Positions 37,201-45,582 of a stretch of DNA of 64,000 nt are shown piece after piece. This stretch comes from Misgurnus anguillicaudatus. Taxonomy: Eukaryota > Chordata > Actinopteri > Cypriniformes > Cobitidae. The first letter of the stretch is position 1, and every line of letters starts with the position of its first letter. The stretch is from the NCBI RefSeq assembly GCF_027580225.2, contig NC_073354.2, positions 21,163,001 through 21,227,000 on the forward strand. The letters are read 5' to 3'. The position numbers and the translations under genes were made by a program. The notes below the pieces were generated by a model that had not been told where the DNA came from, made no database searches, and saw only the letters and a list, made by a program, of their open reading frames with translations.

Positions 37201-37344
37201 TATTTCTGAATTTTCTTATTATTTTCTGAACAGGGTGAAGATGTGACCTACATTGAACTGAAGCACAATACAGTAAAACAAAGCAAAGTGGATACAGTAA
37301 CAGAAGATCAAGAAACTGTATATTCTGGTGTAAAATTGGCTTAA
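17231..37344 (+). CDS. Ig-superfamily inhibitory-type receptor, copy B (complete gene)
   Basis: Proposed exons: 17,231-17,306 (signal peptide), 17,717-18,025 (V-type Ig), Thr-rich stalk microexons at 25,732-27,025, 36,909-37,001 (membrane helix), 37,100-37,146 and 37,234-37,344 (tail). All joins up to the membrane exon are phase 1, and the last join is phase 0, so the frame holds. Without stalk exons the product is about 211 residues; each 24-base microexon adds eight. The protein should be a type I surface receptor whose tail carries VTYIEL (ITIM pattern) and TVYSGV (ITSM pattern), motifs that recruit SH2 phosphatases or adaptors in leukocyte receptors. Ligand unknown. It resembles the expanded families of fish Ig receptors, but I cannot assign a named family. 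About 19 kb of intron is mostly transposons. Copy A upstream and relic C downstream show tandem duplication. Confidence 0.7.
17717..18025 (+). CDS. Copy B exon 2: V-type immunoglobulin domain
   Basis: Bounded by a CCTCAG acceptor and a GTAGGT donor, 309 bases, phase 1 at both ends, the classic Ig domain exon. The frame starts [17 protein letters not shown] (first core cysteine), then [10 protein letters not shown] (core tryptophan), [15 protein letters not shown] and CYFCQQ (second core cysteine). Two N-glycosylation sites are seen (NCT, NCS). There are seven cysteines in all; the usual DAGxYxC turn is DCRCYFC here, so an extra disulfide is possible. No J-like GxG segment; the domain ends KLCLSVTK. 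Confidence 0.85.
18030..19740. other. Copy B intron, no exon recognised
   Basis: No domain-bearing frame with splice sites. A stretch after about 18,185 (GTCAGCTGCTTGAAGTTTAA and onward) recurs in degraded form near 38,608, which places relic C as a copy of this gene. Confidence 0.5.
19745..20260 (-). pseudogene. Ty3/gypsy RNase H-integrase fragment
   Basis: Minus-strand frames contain [19 protein letters not shown] (the RNase H to integrase junction typical of fish gypsy elements), then [16 protein letters not shown] and [13 protein letters not shown] of the integrase zinc-binding region, then [15 protein letters not shown] of the catalytic core, in shifted frames. The piece is decayed. The same element's gag and RT pieces lie at 24,364-24,726, now 4 kb away because other elements inserted between. 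Confidence 0.75.
20454..20855. mobile_element. Harbinger-like MITE (copy 1 of the GGGGCTGGACACACC family)
   Basis: Inverted ends GGGGCTGGACACACCAAAAC and the complement at the right. The inside is GC-richer than its surroundings and yields spurious open frames. Other copies: 23,601-23,990 and 57,208-57,567. Confidence 0.8.
20920..23402. mobile_element. Large solo LTR-like element, 2.5 kb
   Basis: Starts TGTCACGG and ends TGTGACA, with TATA directly repeated at both flanks (20,916-20,919 and 23,403-23,406). No gag or pol motifs. It contains a 102-bp tandem array and several long but featureless frames (for example 22,604-23,278). A solo LTR or a large non-coding LTR derivative is the simplest reading. 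Its left end matches the small LTR at 2,272-2,562. Confidence 0.6.
21340..21965 (+). repeat. Tandem array, 102-bp unit
   Basis: The segment with GTAAGTTACTCACAGCACTG recurs at about 21,453, 21,612, 21,715, 21,817 and 21,919. The last four are spaced exactly 102 bases, with a partial unit near 21,519. As 102 is divisible by three, the array reads as a repeated pseudo-protein. Confidence 0.85.
23601..23990. mobile_element. Harbinger-like MITE (copy 2), TTA target duplication
   Basis: Same family as 20,454-20,855. The ends GGGGCTGGACACACC and GGTGTGTCCAGCCCC are perfect complements, flanked by TTA at 23,598-23,600 and 23,991-23,993. Confidence 0.85.
24364..24726 (-). pseudogene. Ty3/gypsy gag-RT fragment
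   Basis: The minus-strand frame reads [20 protein letters not shown] (gag of fish gypsy elements) and, fused after a deletion, [15 protein letters not shown] and IFTKLDHRP (start of reverse transcriptase, motif A). It belongs with the integrase fragment at 19,745-20,260. Dead element inside the copy B intron. Confidence 0.75.
25001..25107 (+). pseudogene. Possible relic of a second Ig-domain exon in copy B
   Basis: A good acceptor (TTATTTAACTTTCAG) precedes a frame that, in phase 1, starts [12 protein letters not shown], like the start of the second Ig domain in related fish receptors. It then diverges, lacks the core cysteine pair, and its best donor (GTATGT at 25,108) leaves the wrong phase. 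More likely a decayed exon than a used one. Confidence 0.3.
25202..25244. repeat. (TA)n microsatellite
   Basis: About 21 uninterrupted TA units. Confidence 0.95.
25732..25756 (+). CDS. Copy B stalk microexon 1 (frameshifted)
   Basis: Acceptor ATGGAG, donor GTAATT. The exon is 25 bases rather than 24 because of one extra A in an A run, so including it would break the frame. It encodes ETTTTAKK before the shift. Probably skipped or a damaged unit. Confidence 0.45.
25971..25994 (+). CDS. Copy B stalk microexon 2
   Basis: Acceptor TTTCTTGTAG, donor GTAATT, 24 bases, phase 1 to phase 1. Encodes ETTTTPKT: Thr and Pro as in O-glycosylated stalks. The best preserved of the four. Confidence 0.65.
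26210..26233 (+). CDS. Copy B stalk microexon 3 (GC donor)
   Basis: Acceptor TTCTTGTAG, 24 bases, encodes ETTTTKKK. The donor is GCAATT instead of GTAATT: either a rare GC-AG intron or a lost donor. Confidence 0.5.
26584..26823. mobile_element. MITE (copy 3 of the GGACAGGGATTA family)
   Basis: Left end GGGCAGTTTCCTGGACAGGG and right end GGGAAACCGTCCC are inverted. It lies between stalk units 3 and 4. Confidence 0.7.
27002..27025 (+). CDS. Copy B stalk microexon 4
   Basis: Acceptor TTTTCTTGTAG, donor GTAATT, 24 bases in phase. Encodes ETSTAGKS. It is the last stalk unit before the large transposon-filled intron. Confidence 0.6.
27173..28610. mobile_element. Inverted-repeat DNA element with 8-bp target duplication
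   Basis: The left arm (TGATCTCACAAATTTTCGTG and onward, about 95 bp) is mirrored at the right end. GTTTGGGG flanks it at 27,165-27,172 and 28,611-28,618. Most of the interior is the hAT element at 27,404-28,520. Confidence 0.85.
27404..28520. mobile_element. Non-autonomous hAT element nested in the previous one
   Basis: Ends TAGGGCTGCAACTAACGA and TCGTTGCAGCCCTA, flanked by CATGTAAA at 27,396-27,403 and 28,521-28,528. Length 1,117 bp. Subterminal GTCGAC-rich repeats. No transposase frame. The 8-bp duplication and TAGGG ends are typical of hAT. Confidence 0.9.
29421..29802. mobile_element. MITE with GCCGTTTCTCAATGTCAAGG ends
   Basis: The ends are near-perfect inverted repeats (left GCCGTTTCTCAATGTCAAGG, right complement ending at 29,802). 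It sits inside DIRS gag. No clear target duplication found. Confidence 0.75.
29951..30427. mobile_element. Foldback element with near-identical 175-bp arms
   Basis: Left arm about 29,951-30,128 and right arm 30,253-30,427 are almost perfect reverse complements. GTTCCCAC flanks at 29,943-29,950 and 30,428-30,435. The spacer contains a short tandem repeat with GTTGTCACCTGGCGTTGGGG. The arms are so alike that insertion must be recent or gene conversion active. Confidence 0.9.
31460..33060. other. Copy B intron, no gene recognised
   Basis: No convincing exon. Short frames lack motifs. Confidence 0.4.
34132..35610. mobile_element. Harbinger-like element, TTA target duplication
   Basis: Ends GGGTGGGTTGCACCAACAAG and complement, flanked by TTA at 34,129-34,131 and 35,611-35,613. 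Non-coding, with a second MITE inside. Confidence 0.85.
34190..34722. mobile_element. Inner MITE, TTA target duplication
   Basis: Ends GGCTGCAGTCACACCAAAAG and the complement of GGGGCCAGTCACACCAAAAG, with TTA on both sides (34,187-34,189 and 34,723-34,725). GC-rich interior. Confidence 0.85.
36909..37001 (+). CDS. Copy B transmembrane exon
   Basis: 93 bases, phase 1 to phase 1, acceptor ATGTATAG, donor GTAAGT. Encodes [25 protein letters not shown] and the basic stop-transfer RRRAH. Same design as copy A 523-603. Confidence 0.85.
37100..37146 (+). CDS. Copy B tail exon 1
   Basis: 47 bases, acceptor TTTGTTTTAG, donor GTGAGT, phase 1 to phase 0. Encodes [16 protein letters not shown], polar and without a tyrosine motif. 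Confidence 0.75.
37234..37344 (+). CDS. Copy B tail exon 2 with ITIM and ITSM patterns
   Basis: Acceptor TTTTCTGAACAG, phase 0, 36 codons then TAA at 37,342-37,344. Begins [12 protein letters not shown] and ends [16 protein letters not shown] fits [ILVS]xYxx[ILV] and TVYSGV fits TxYxx[VI]. A pair of one ITIM and one ITSM is the layout of inhibitory receptors such as PD-1 and BTLA. The spacing between the tyrosines is 24 residues. Confidence 0.8.
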   Translation, partial: GEDVTYIELKHNTVKQSKVDTVTEDQETVYSGVKLA

Positions 37345-37550
37345 ACAACTAGACAATGAAAAACTAAAAATAATTAGATCCACTGATGGAGACAGTAATC
37401 AGTTATATAATATTTCATTTTTCTTTTGTTTTTATTGAGTGTGCCTGAAATGCAAGTCAAATCACCACCCACCCTATTATTTGAAATTTGTCACAGCAAC
37501 TGTTCATTGAAGGTGCAAAGGTTGTTGATAATAGAAAAAAAACCTACTGC

Positions 37551-37556
37551 AATAAA
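37551..37556 (+). terminator. Poly(A) signal of copy B
   Basis: AATAAA about 210 bases after the stop codon, conserved in place with copy A. Confidence 0.65.
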
Positions 37557-37599
37557 AATGCTAAACAATGAATGTAATACATTTTAAAAGCTGGATTAT

Positions 37600-38440
37600 A
37601 GTAATGTAATCATATGCAGCAAACGCTTATATTTAATATTACTGATATTCATATATTTTTGCATTGATTTTTTATGTTTACAATGAATCTGTGGTGGCCA
37701 TACAATTACACCTACATTTGTAGGTCCACCTGATTATAAAAGTAACTTTGTATATGTTTGCAGTGTTTCTGTTAAACCTCAATGTTAACAGCAGCATTTA
37801 CAATATCTCACGAAAAATATTTTTGAATTAAAAGTGCCTTGATTTCTTTAATAGCAGAATGTTTATTTGGTATCCTGAAAAGTTTTTTTATCAAATCTTT
37901 GCTGTTTTGTCTTTGGATGAACTTTTTTCAGACTTGGTTCAATCATCTCATCTGTGTGTAAAAGCATAGAGTGAAGCTAAATCAAGTCCACATAATACAC
38001 ACAATTTTTTTTATAAGAATTTCAAATATTATTTTTTATATAACTATGACTGACCAAAGCATAGATTTAATTCTTGCTAGATCTCATTTCAGACTGGCTT
38101 TGTGATTTAATTAAATGATAAGAAATTATTTTGTCAATCTTAAAAAATTATGAAATGTCTTTTTCTAAAAAAAAAGAACAGTCGAGGAATGGGTATTCAT
38201 AAGATCTTACACATTTGCAGCTATTGTTAAGGGTAGCCTATACATTTTACAAACATTTCACACGCCATCATTTCTTATTGAACCTTTGTAATGGAATCTT
38301 TTTTCTTTTCTTGCAATTAATGCAGTGGACAAGTGAAATTACTGAAACTAAACATTTGCCTAATAAATAACAAGAAAACATGTCAGATGCACTTAGAGGG
38401 TTTTGCATCTAAACTCTTCATTTGTTAACATTAACTACTA
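37600..38440. other. Intergenic, nothing recognised
   Basis: AT-rich sequence between copy B and relic C. No leader exon for C found. Confidence 0.5.
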
Positions 38441-38447
38441 AGGTGCT

Positions 38448-38580
38448 GGTGAAGCAAGTAAGAAGGCTACATGGCTATTTGTAGAAAATTGAAGTACTTT
38501 TGAGCCAGTTACACTTGGTAAGATGAAGCCGAAAACCTCAAAAGGAGAAAGCAAGTGAGTTACTCTCACAGTAAATATTT
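38448..38580 (+). pseudogene. V-exon relic (receptor copy C)
   Basis: GEASKKATWLFVEN, then a stop, then STFEPVTLGKMKPKTSKGES aligns with the copy B V exon (GEASKNAV...[25 protein letters not shown]). About 23 codons with the first core cysteine are deleted, the acceptor is lost, and the 3' half of the exon is replaced by sequence matching the copy B intron. Confidence 0.7.
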
Positions 38581-39132
38581 GCGTGTTTTTTCTGTTTAAT
38601 AATGTCAGTTGCTTAAAGTTAAAAGGTATATGTGTTGTTGTCAAAAGAACACAAATATGTTGTGATAGTTCTTGCACATACTCGTACTGCTGCTATAGTT
38701 TTCAGTATGCGCAGGTTAATCCAAAATTAGCAGGTGCCTGTGGTCACGAGTCATCCAAAAATATTTTTAATGATATTCGGGTCGCGGTCTGTCGGGTCGT
38801 TTGAAATAAAGATGCCAATTATCTATTTTAAACAATTCATATTTTTTAAAAATGCAGGCCAGGAAGTGGGTTAGGTAAAAAAATGTGTTGGTTGAAAACG
38901 TTGGTCGGGTGCAGGTTGTTTATACATTGACCCACACATCACTGATAGTTTTGTATATGTTGATCTTTATTCTCAAAATACAATTTTGTGTGTGACATGT
39001 TTGTGAGTAACATGTTTCAACTATAAAAGCACTTTACATCCAGTTGAAGCTTATAATGCACCACTTTTTGGACAAAAAAAATCTTATGCAACAAGTCTTG
39101 AATTGGACACGTGATTCTGGGGAGAGTTTCTT

Positions 39133-39797
39133 GAAGGATAATTCCGGTATTTAACACTTTGAGTCTCATTTCTGGTTTGTTTTGGATGAACTACAGTGAT
39201 GGACACTGAAATTTTGACAATGGGTCGTTTCTTGACTTTTTGACTCGTTTAGAAGTGTCTCTTGACTGCTTCAGAATGGAAGTCAAGGGCCATGCACAAA
39301 CATGTCATTAAAACAACACTTAACGTTCATTTCAAAACTGTGCTACTCACCGAGTGGTCCGTGGTGTTCGTTGATGATTAAAAACAAATATATCTGCGCA
39401 ATGTATGATTTCAATCTGTGTTATTTGCTATAGTGGAACTACTTTTTCAGATACCTCACAACCGCGTATACTTCCACTCCATATTTGAGTCTAAAGCGTT
39501 AGCACACTCCAGACCTCTTGATGGCGACAAGCACTTTGCCGTACAAGGACGCTAAACGGAAATTGGTGTCTAGCGTATAGTAGCACAGTTTTGAAAATGA
39601 ACGTTAAGTGTTGTTTTAATGACATGTTTGTGCATGGCCCTTGACTTCCATTCTGAAGCAGTCAAGAGACGCTTCAAAACGAGTCAAAAAGTCAAGAAAC
39701 GACCCATTGTCATAATTTCAGTGTCCATCACTGTAGTTCATCCAAAACAAACCAGAAATGAGACTCAAAGTTTTAAATACCGGAATTATCCTTTAAA
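39133..39797. mobile_element. Foldback element, about 215-bp arms
   Basis: The left arm (GGATAATTCCGGTATTTAAC and onward) is mirrored by 39,580-39,797. Spacer about 225 bp. No open frame beyond arm sequence. Confidence 0.85.
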
Positions 39798-39799
39798 GG

Positions 39800-41015
39800 A
39801 ATATTTCACCTCAAAATAGCCCAAACAGTAGTACTTTGCAAAACTCTTAGGCCACCATCACAAGCTTTGTTGTTTTGACAAAGTTTTAATGTCCATCCAT
39901 ATTTATTTTTCACACAGAGAAACTACAGGAAATATGTACACAAAGTTTAAAACAAAGCAATTTTCAGAACAAAATGTCTTCTTCATGCATCAGTCAGTAT
40001 TAAGTGTGACCCTTCTTGGCGCGAAACACATCTTGAGCTTTCTTGAGGAGACTGAAGTCCTGAAGTCATTTGATTAGAAATTAGGATTTAATTTCATTTA
40101 GATTTAAGAGAAATAGCAGTTTCCTGTCATTGCTTAAGTGTAAGGGGAGTTCACCCTAAATACTTGACACTTCAGCTTATACTTTTACACTGTTTTTAAT
40201 ACTACATACACATTTCCTGTGTGTGTTTTCTGGTTGTATTCTAATAAAGAGACTGATAAATAATTATATATGATCACTATACAATTGCAAAAACAACACA
40301 TCTAATGGTAGCATGGACTTTTGCACAGTACTGTACTTCACTCACCTCAATGCCATCCTAGGTGTAAATGACTTCCTTTGTCAGCCAAACACATTTAGTT
40401 ATATTAAATAATATCCTGGCTCTGAGTTTTGTAAAGCATTGAATGGTTCCCAAATGCAAGCTTATCCATCATCAAAAAGTAATCCATGTGACGTCTGTTT
40501 TCAAAACTGCTTAAGTCTATTGCATGTTGTTAGGGGCTCATTTTTATTGAAGACAAAGATAAATATGGTGTTTTACATTTTTATTGTAAACATAACAGTT
40601 TGAACCGTTTTAGTGTGTTTTAAAATATTGTACTATATGAAGTTCTAAATGTATAGTAGATTTGGGAGGAGCCTAAATATTCAGGCCCATCATTAACTAT
40701 TGAGTGTATAATCCAGTCTTCATGCCTTCGAGACCTACTGCAATTCTTATGACATCCCTCCCAATTTACTCCTTCACTGCTCTCTTGGGGGATTTTATAC
40801 ATTTACAAAATGTTATGTTTTATTTGATTATGTTTCAATACATAATGTACTTACCAACAAAGAACAATAACCTTTCATCCTGACTTATGTGTGTTGTCCC
40901 GAAATGCAAGATTTAGATAGCAATGGATCAAACTGATACACATTCTCTGCTTTTCATGTGTAAACAATTAATGCATCAGGACACTAAACAGAGCAAGATG
41001 TTTGGATTTTAATAG
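39800..41015. other. Intergenic, nothing recognised
   Basis: One segment (40,630-40,780) resembles 3,480-3,610, so a dispersed repeat is likely there. No gene seen. Confidence 0.35.
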
Positions 41016-41023
41016 TTCTAATG

Positions 41024-41386
41024 TAGGGATGCATATCAATTAATCGTGATTAATCTATAGCAGAATAAAAGTTTTTGTTTACATCATATATGTGTGTGTA
41101 CTGTGTATAATAACTTTGTATAGTTAAATGCACACACATGCATGTATATATTTAAGCAATGTTTACATGTGTATATACATTTGTATATTTATGTATAATT
41201 TATATTATATATAAATATAAATATAAATACTTAATATATAAATATATTTTTTTCTTAAAATTATACATGCATGTATGCATATTTATATATACATAGTTAT
41301 TATGCACAGTTCACACACATATATGATGTAAACAAAAACTTTTATTCTGCTATAGATTAATCGCGATTAATTGATATGCATCCCTA
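41024..41386. mobile_element. hAT-like palindromic MITE, 8-bp target duplication
   Basis: Starts TAGGGATGCATATCAATTAA and ends with the complement. TTCTAATG flanks at 41,016-41,023 and 41,387-41,394. Length 363 bp, arms about 75 bp, AT-rich centre. Confidence 0.9.
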
Positions 41387-41399
41387 TTCTAATGTGATC

Positions 41400-43900
41400 A
41401 TATATCATAATAATAATAATAAAAATAATAAAATCCAATGTTGTTTCGTTGAGTTGGTCAATTGTATATGTTAAAACAGGTGAAAAAATAAAATGTGAGA
41501 TTCTGTACTTTTGTCTCAAATTCAACTTAATTTTAGACACTAAGTTAGACAACTTGTATACATTAGACAACTTTACATTTTTGGACATTTCTTGACTCCA
41601 AAGCAAACAGAGCTATTTTGCCTTTATTGTCCCAATACTTATGGAGGGAACTGTATAGGCTACACATGCATATTCTGACATCAAATGTCAAAACAACAAA
41701 TCAAGCTCACAATGTTTTATTGTATGTTTAACAACCTCTCATTTCTTTAGCCTGAAACATGTTGCTTTGATGTCTTTTAAACTCCATTTACAGGATACCG
41801 TAAGATGATCTGTGTGGGTCATTGTGGATAATGTGGAAACTAATTAAATGTTAACATTAATGTTAAGTCTCTTAACAGTTGGGTTTGTATTATCTGCAAG
41901 ACCAAGCCCTCAAGATAATACGACATATAATATCATGTATTCTTTCTGCATTAAAGGAAACATGGCATCAGAAATGTGTTTCCTTATCTCCATTCTATTC
42001 TCCAGGTAATGAGGTAAAACAGTGTTTAAAAAAGAAAACTCTGACTGCCCGTGCTTTCACAAAAGCAGAACCCATGTTGAGATTTCCCAATAGGTGTCAA
42101 GGGCCTGCTCTTGACTGTGCCAGAGTCCACACGGCCAAGCTCAAGAACAAAAGGTTGCAAGACTCTCCTTGTCTTTGTCCTACAGGTCTTTGACAACGCT
42201 CTCAAACCCCCAACATACGCAAGCACGGCCCATACCCCAGCACATACATACAAACCCAGCATGTGGCAGACTGCCGGAGCCGACCCAATGTTGATCCATT
42301 TGCATTTTAAGCACAGGATGGAAACAGAACACCTGAGGTGTGGAATCACACAACGACTCATCTACACGCTGACACTACACCAAGCGTGCAATACCACATA
42401 TAATTTTAACTCTGTATGTGTTAGTGATACATAAATTATTAGATGTACCAAGTTGTTACATTATCTTGTCACAGGGTAACTTCACCAGCAAAATGCACCA
42501 TAACCTGCATTTCACATAACATTATAACTTACATAACCTACATGTCACTGCAAAATCACACATATATACCTTTTTTGTCTATATTTTGTCTACAAAAATA
42601 ATTTCAAACATTAAAACAAACATCTATATTATAGATTAAGATATTTTTAAGATCATGGGAAACATTCCGGCAATTGTTTCCAAACTTTTGACCGATACTG
42701 TATATACTGTACATGCAATAGAATATACAATATATTGTATTTTTTAATCATAGAAGCCTGGCACCAAGCTGTCTCCATTCAAAATGTGGACTGGAGAGGT
42801 AAAAGCAGGGGGAGAGATGTAGGTAGGTGGGGAGATACAGGATGAGGTCAGGCCTGTGCTTTGGGGTGGAGGGGGCTGTCACCGAAGGAGCAGAAACAAA
42901 AGGTTCTGCAAAAGGTGGATGGGGAGAGGTGTTAAAAGCGATACCCTTATGAAACAAGAGGCAGATATGCACCTTTGCAGATCTGTCTCTCTCTATCACT
43001 GCCATTTGCACATACTGTCTGCTCTCTTTCCAACCATCACCTCTCCAATCAACAAAACTGTGAGCTTGACCTTGCTATTAGTCTACGTATCTTGTAATGA
43101 TTTAACTACAATGAGAAAATTTGGACATCACTATGATATGGCAAAAATGTTTAAGCAGATTGTATACCTGCCTGAATTACTCAGCGCAGACAAGTTTGGA
43201 AATGGTTTGTGTCCTTGGGGTTTATTATGAAAAACAAAGTCTTGCTAATCCATTAGAAGAGAGCACTACACATCCCCAGGTATTCGACTCATTTACAGAA
43301 AAATCTATCTACATCTGTTTGAAACTGGACCCCAGGCTTTGGCACGGAGAGAAACACTTCAAAGGCATTGTTTGAGGGAGTTCACTTTGAGCTATGGAAA
43401 TGGAAATTTCCAGCATTCCTCAATGATAATTGGCAGACTCCAAAAGTGCAGTAGAGCTTAACTAAAATTACAAAACTTTGTTGTCTTCTTTGTATTTTTT
43501 ATTTCTTTGCCAATATCAACTGCAAACACATATAGTTAAACAATACCATTTAAATTTGATTAAAATATTTAAAAAAATTAAATACATAAAAAGTACTTTT
43601 ACTCACCATACTTTATAAACAATGGCATATTACTATTCTAAAGTAACTATAAATCAGTCTAAAATGTGTGGCTTTGTAATTGCAAGCTACAACTGTAAAA
43701 TTCCCATGTATGTGATATGATTTTTCCATTTCTTTGTTTATCAGTGATATACAATTAAATTAACTAAATAAATAAACATGTCCGCACAGTTTGGCAATAT
43801 CACACGTTATATTGATCATCAGAAAGCCTTTGTTGACACTTCGCATTGAAATTCACCTGAAGTGTGTGTCTGTGTGTATTTTAAAACCGGGATTCAACGC
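41400..43900. other. Upstream region of vrtn, no gene recognised
   Basis: Open frames up to about 124 codons occur on both strands, but none shows a domain or splice sites. Confidence 0.4.
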
Positions 43901-43979
43901 AGCTCCGTGATTGACAATTTCCTGGAGGAGGTACCGCCCTTATCAATGTGAAATTTCCATTGCCTGGCTGCTTCAGATT

Positions 43980-44116
43980 GCGCTCGTTGTCTCACCTATG
44001 ATGAGCACGCTGTTCACCTCACACAAATGGATTAAACTTGCAGTTGTAAGGAGGTTAAAGTTTTGCTACACCTGACGAAAAGTTTTCAACTTTAAGAGAC
44101 TTTAACAAAGAACGAG
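43980..44116 (+). other. vrtn: vrtn non-coding exon 1 (5' end uncertain)
   Basis: The stretch ends at a strong donor, GAACGAG then GTAAGATAG (GT at 44,117). It has no ATG-led frame joining the coding exon. The transcript start is not visible and the left boundary is a guess. A spliced non-coding first exon would place the ATG two bases into exon 2. Confidence 0.5.
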
Positions 44117-44530
44117 GTAAGATAGTTGTTCGTCTGTGTTTACGCGTTAATGCGTTTAAAAGTAACTCATCCTTAGTTTGGGGCAACTTTTATTCCAAAA
44201 CACAAAGTAGGTAAATGTACTTGTACACTTAAGCGCAATATCGAAGGACTAAACAGTGGCGAAAATACTTAAAAGTTTTTTTTACCTGAACGGTTTTTAT
44301 ATGCAAAGTTAATTATGATTTTATCTGACATAATACGACCACAGCTAAACGAAACTGCTGTCTGAAAAATTAGCCTTTAGAAAACGATTTTTGCGCGTTT
44401 TTTATTTCTCAAATTTTTTTTTAATTGTTGTCTTGAATTGGTGTTGTGGCAGTGCATACATTTTCGTTACAAAGTGGCACGGTATTTTTACGTAAATTGA
44501 TATTGTTATTTTATGGTTGGCCTACCCTAA

Positions 44531-45165
44531 TACTTTGCAGGACTCTGAGGTCAAATTTAATACGAATCATTCTGGCTTTTACATAAATATAAAATTTTAT
44601 ATTTACACCATTATATTACTTTGCAATACTATTTGAGGTAAACTGTTAACAAAATGAAATACAAATCATTTTGTCTTTAACATAAATTGACAATTTTATA
44701 TGTTTTTGGTTACTATTATAAAACTTTGCAATTTATATTACTTTGGAATACTATTTGAGGTAAACTGTTAACAAAACGAAATTCAAATCATTTATTTGCA
44801 TAAATTGACAATTTTATATTTTCACCATTATATTACTTTGCAATACTATTTGAGGTAAACTATTAACACAATAATGCAAATCAATCTTTTTACATAAATT
44901 GACAATTTTATATTTTCTGGTTACCATTATATTACTTTGCAATAATTTGAGGTAAACTATTAACAGAATTTAATGCAAATCATTATTTTTACATATATTG
45001 TCAATTTTATATTTTCTGGTTTACTTTGCGATACTATTTGAGGTAAACTATTTACAGAATTTAATGCAAATCATTATTTTTACATATATTGACAATTTAA
45101 TATTTTTTGCTGACCATCATCATCATAACTCTGCAGTACTATTTGAGGTAAAATGCTAAATACTG
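44531..45165 (+). repeat. Minisatellite in vrtn intron 1
   Basis: A unit with ATTTGAGGTAAACTGTTAAC and CATAAATTGACAATTTTATA recurs; the ATTTGAGG landmark is at about 44,631, 44,753, 44,848, 44,944, 45,036 and 45,141, spacing 92-122 bases. Confidence 0.85.
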
Positions 45166-45582
45166 TTTGATTCAGATGACCGCATTACTTTTTGTCTGCA
45201 AAGAGTTGAACACCGATGAATACTGTGAAGCTGTTTTTTCCTTAAATGTCTCTAAATTGATTTTCTACATTTCTTTTTAGGCTCAAGCAATGCTTTAACA
45301 ATTTTAAATAATGCTGGGTTTAACAAGGATAAACTCGACTGTCTGGTTTAAGTTAATTTATGCTGGGTTGTTTTACCCCATGACTGTATCAAATATGGAC
45401 ATTTTAAATCAAGTTATTTTAAATCAACAGTTGAGTTTGTCCATATTTTACCCTTGAAACCCTTTTTTAAGATTGTATACTCTCATAGTTTCAGCTAGTT
45501 TTGCAACATCCCTTCAATGTATAATTCTTTAAATACTAATGTTTCTTCCTGTGGTGTTCGTGTGTGTTTATTTTCTGAAGGC

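Noticed and set aside
42026..43230. Several 80-124 codon frames upstream of vrtn
   Set aside because: Low-complexity or unsupported; no domain recognised.
43990..44075. T-box-like half sites (CACCT, ACACCT) near vrtn exon 1
   Set aside because: Six-base matches are too common to claim, although vrtn acts in embryonic mesoderm.
45517..45582. Upstream in-frame ATG extending vertnin by 22 residues
   Set aside because: The extension is intron-like and a splice acceptor ends at 45,580, just before the MIQRTE start seen in the family.
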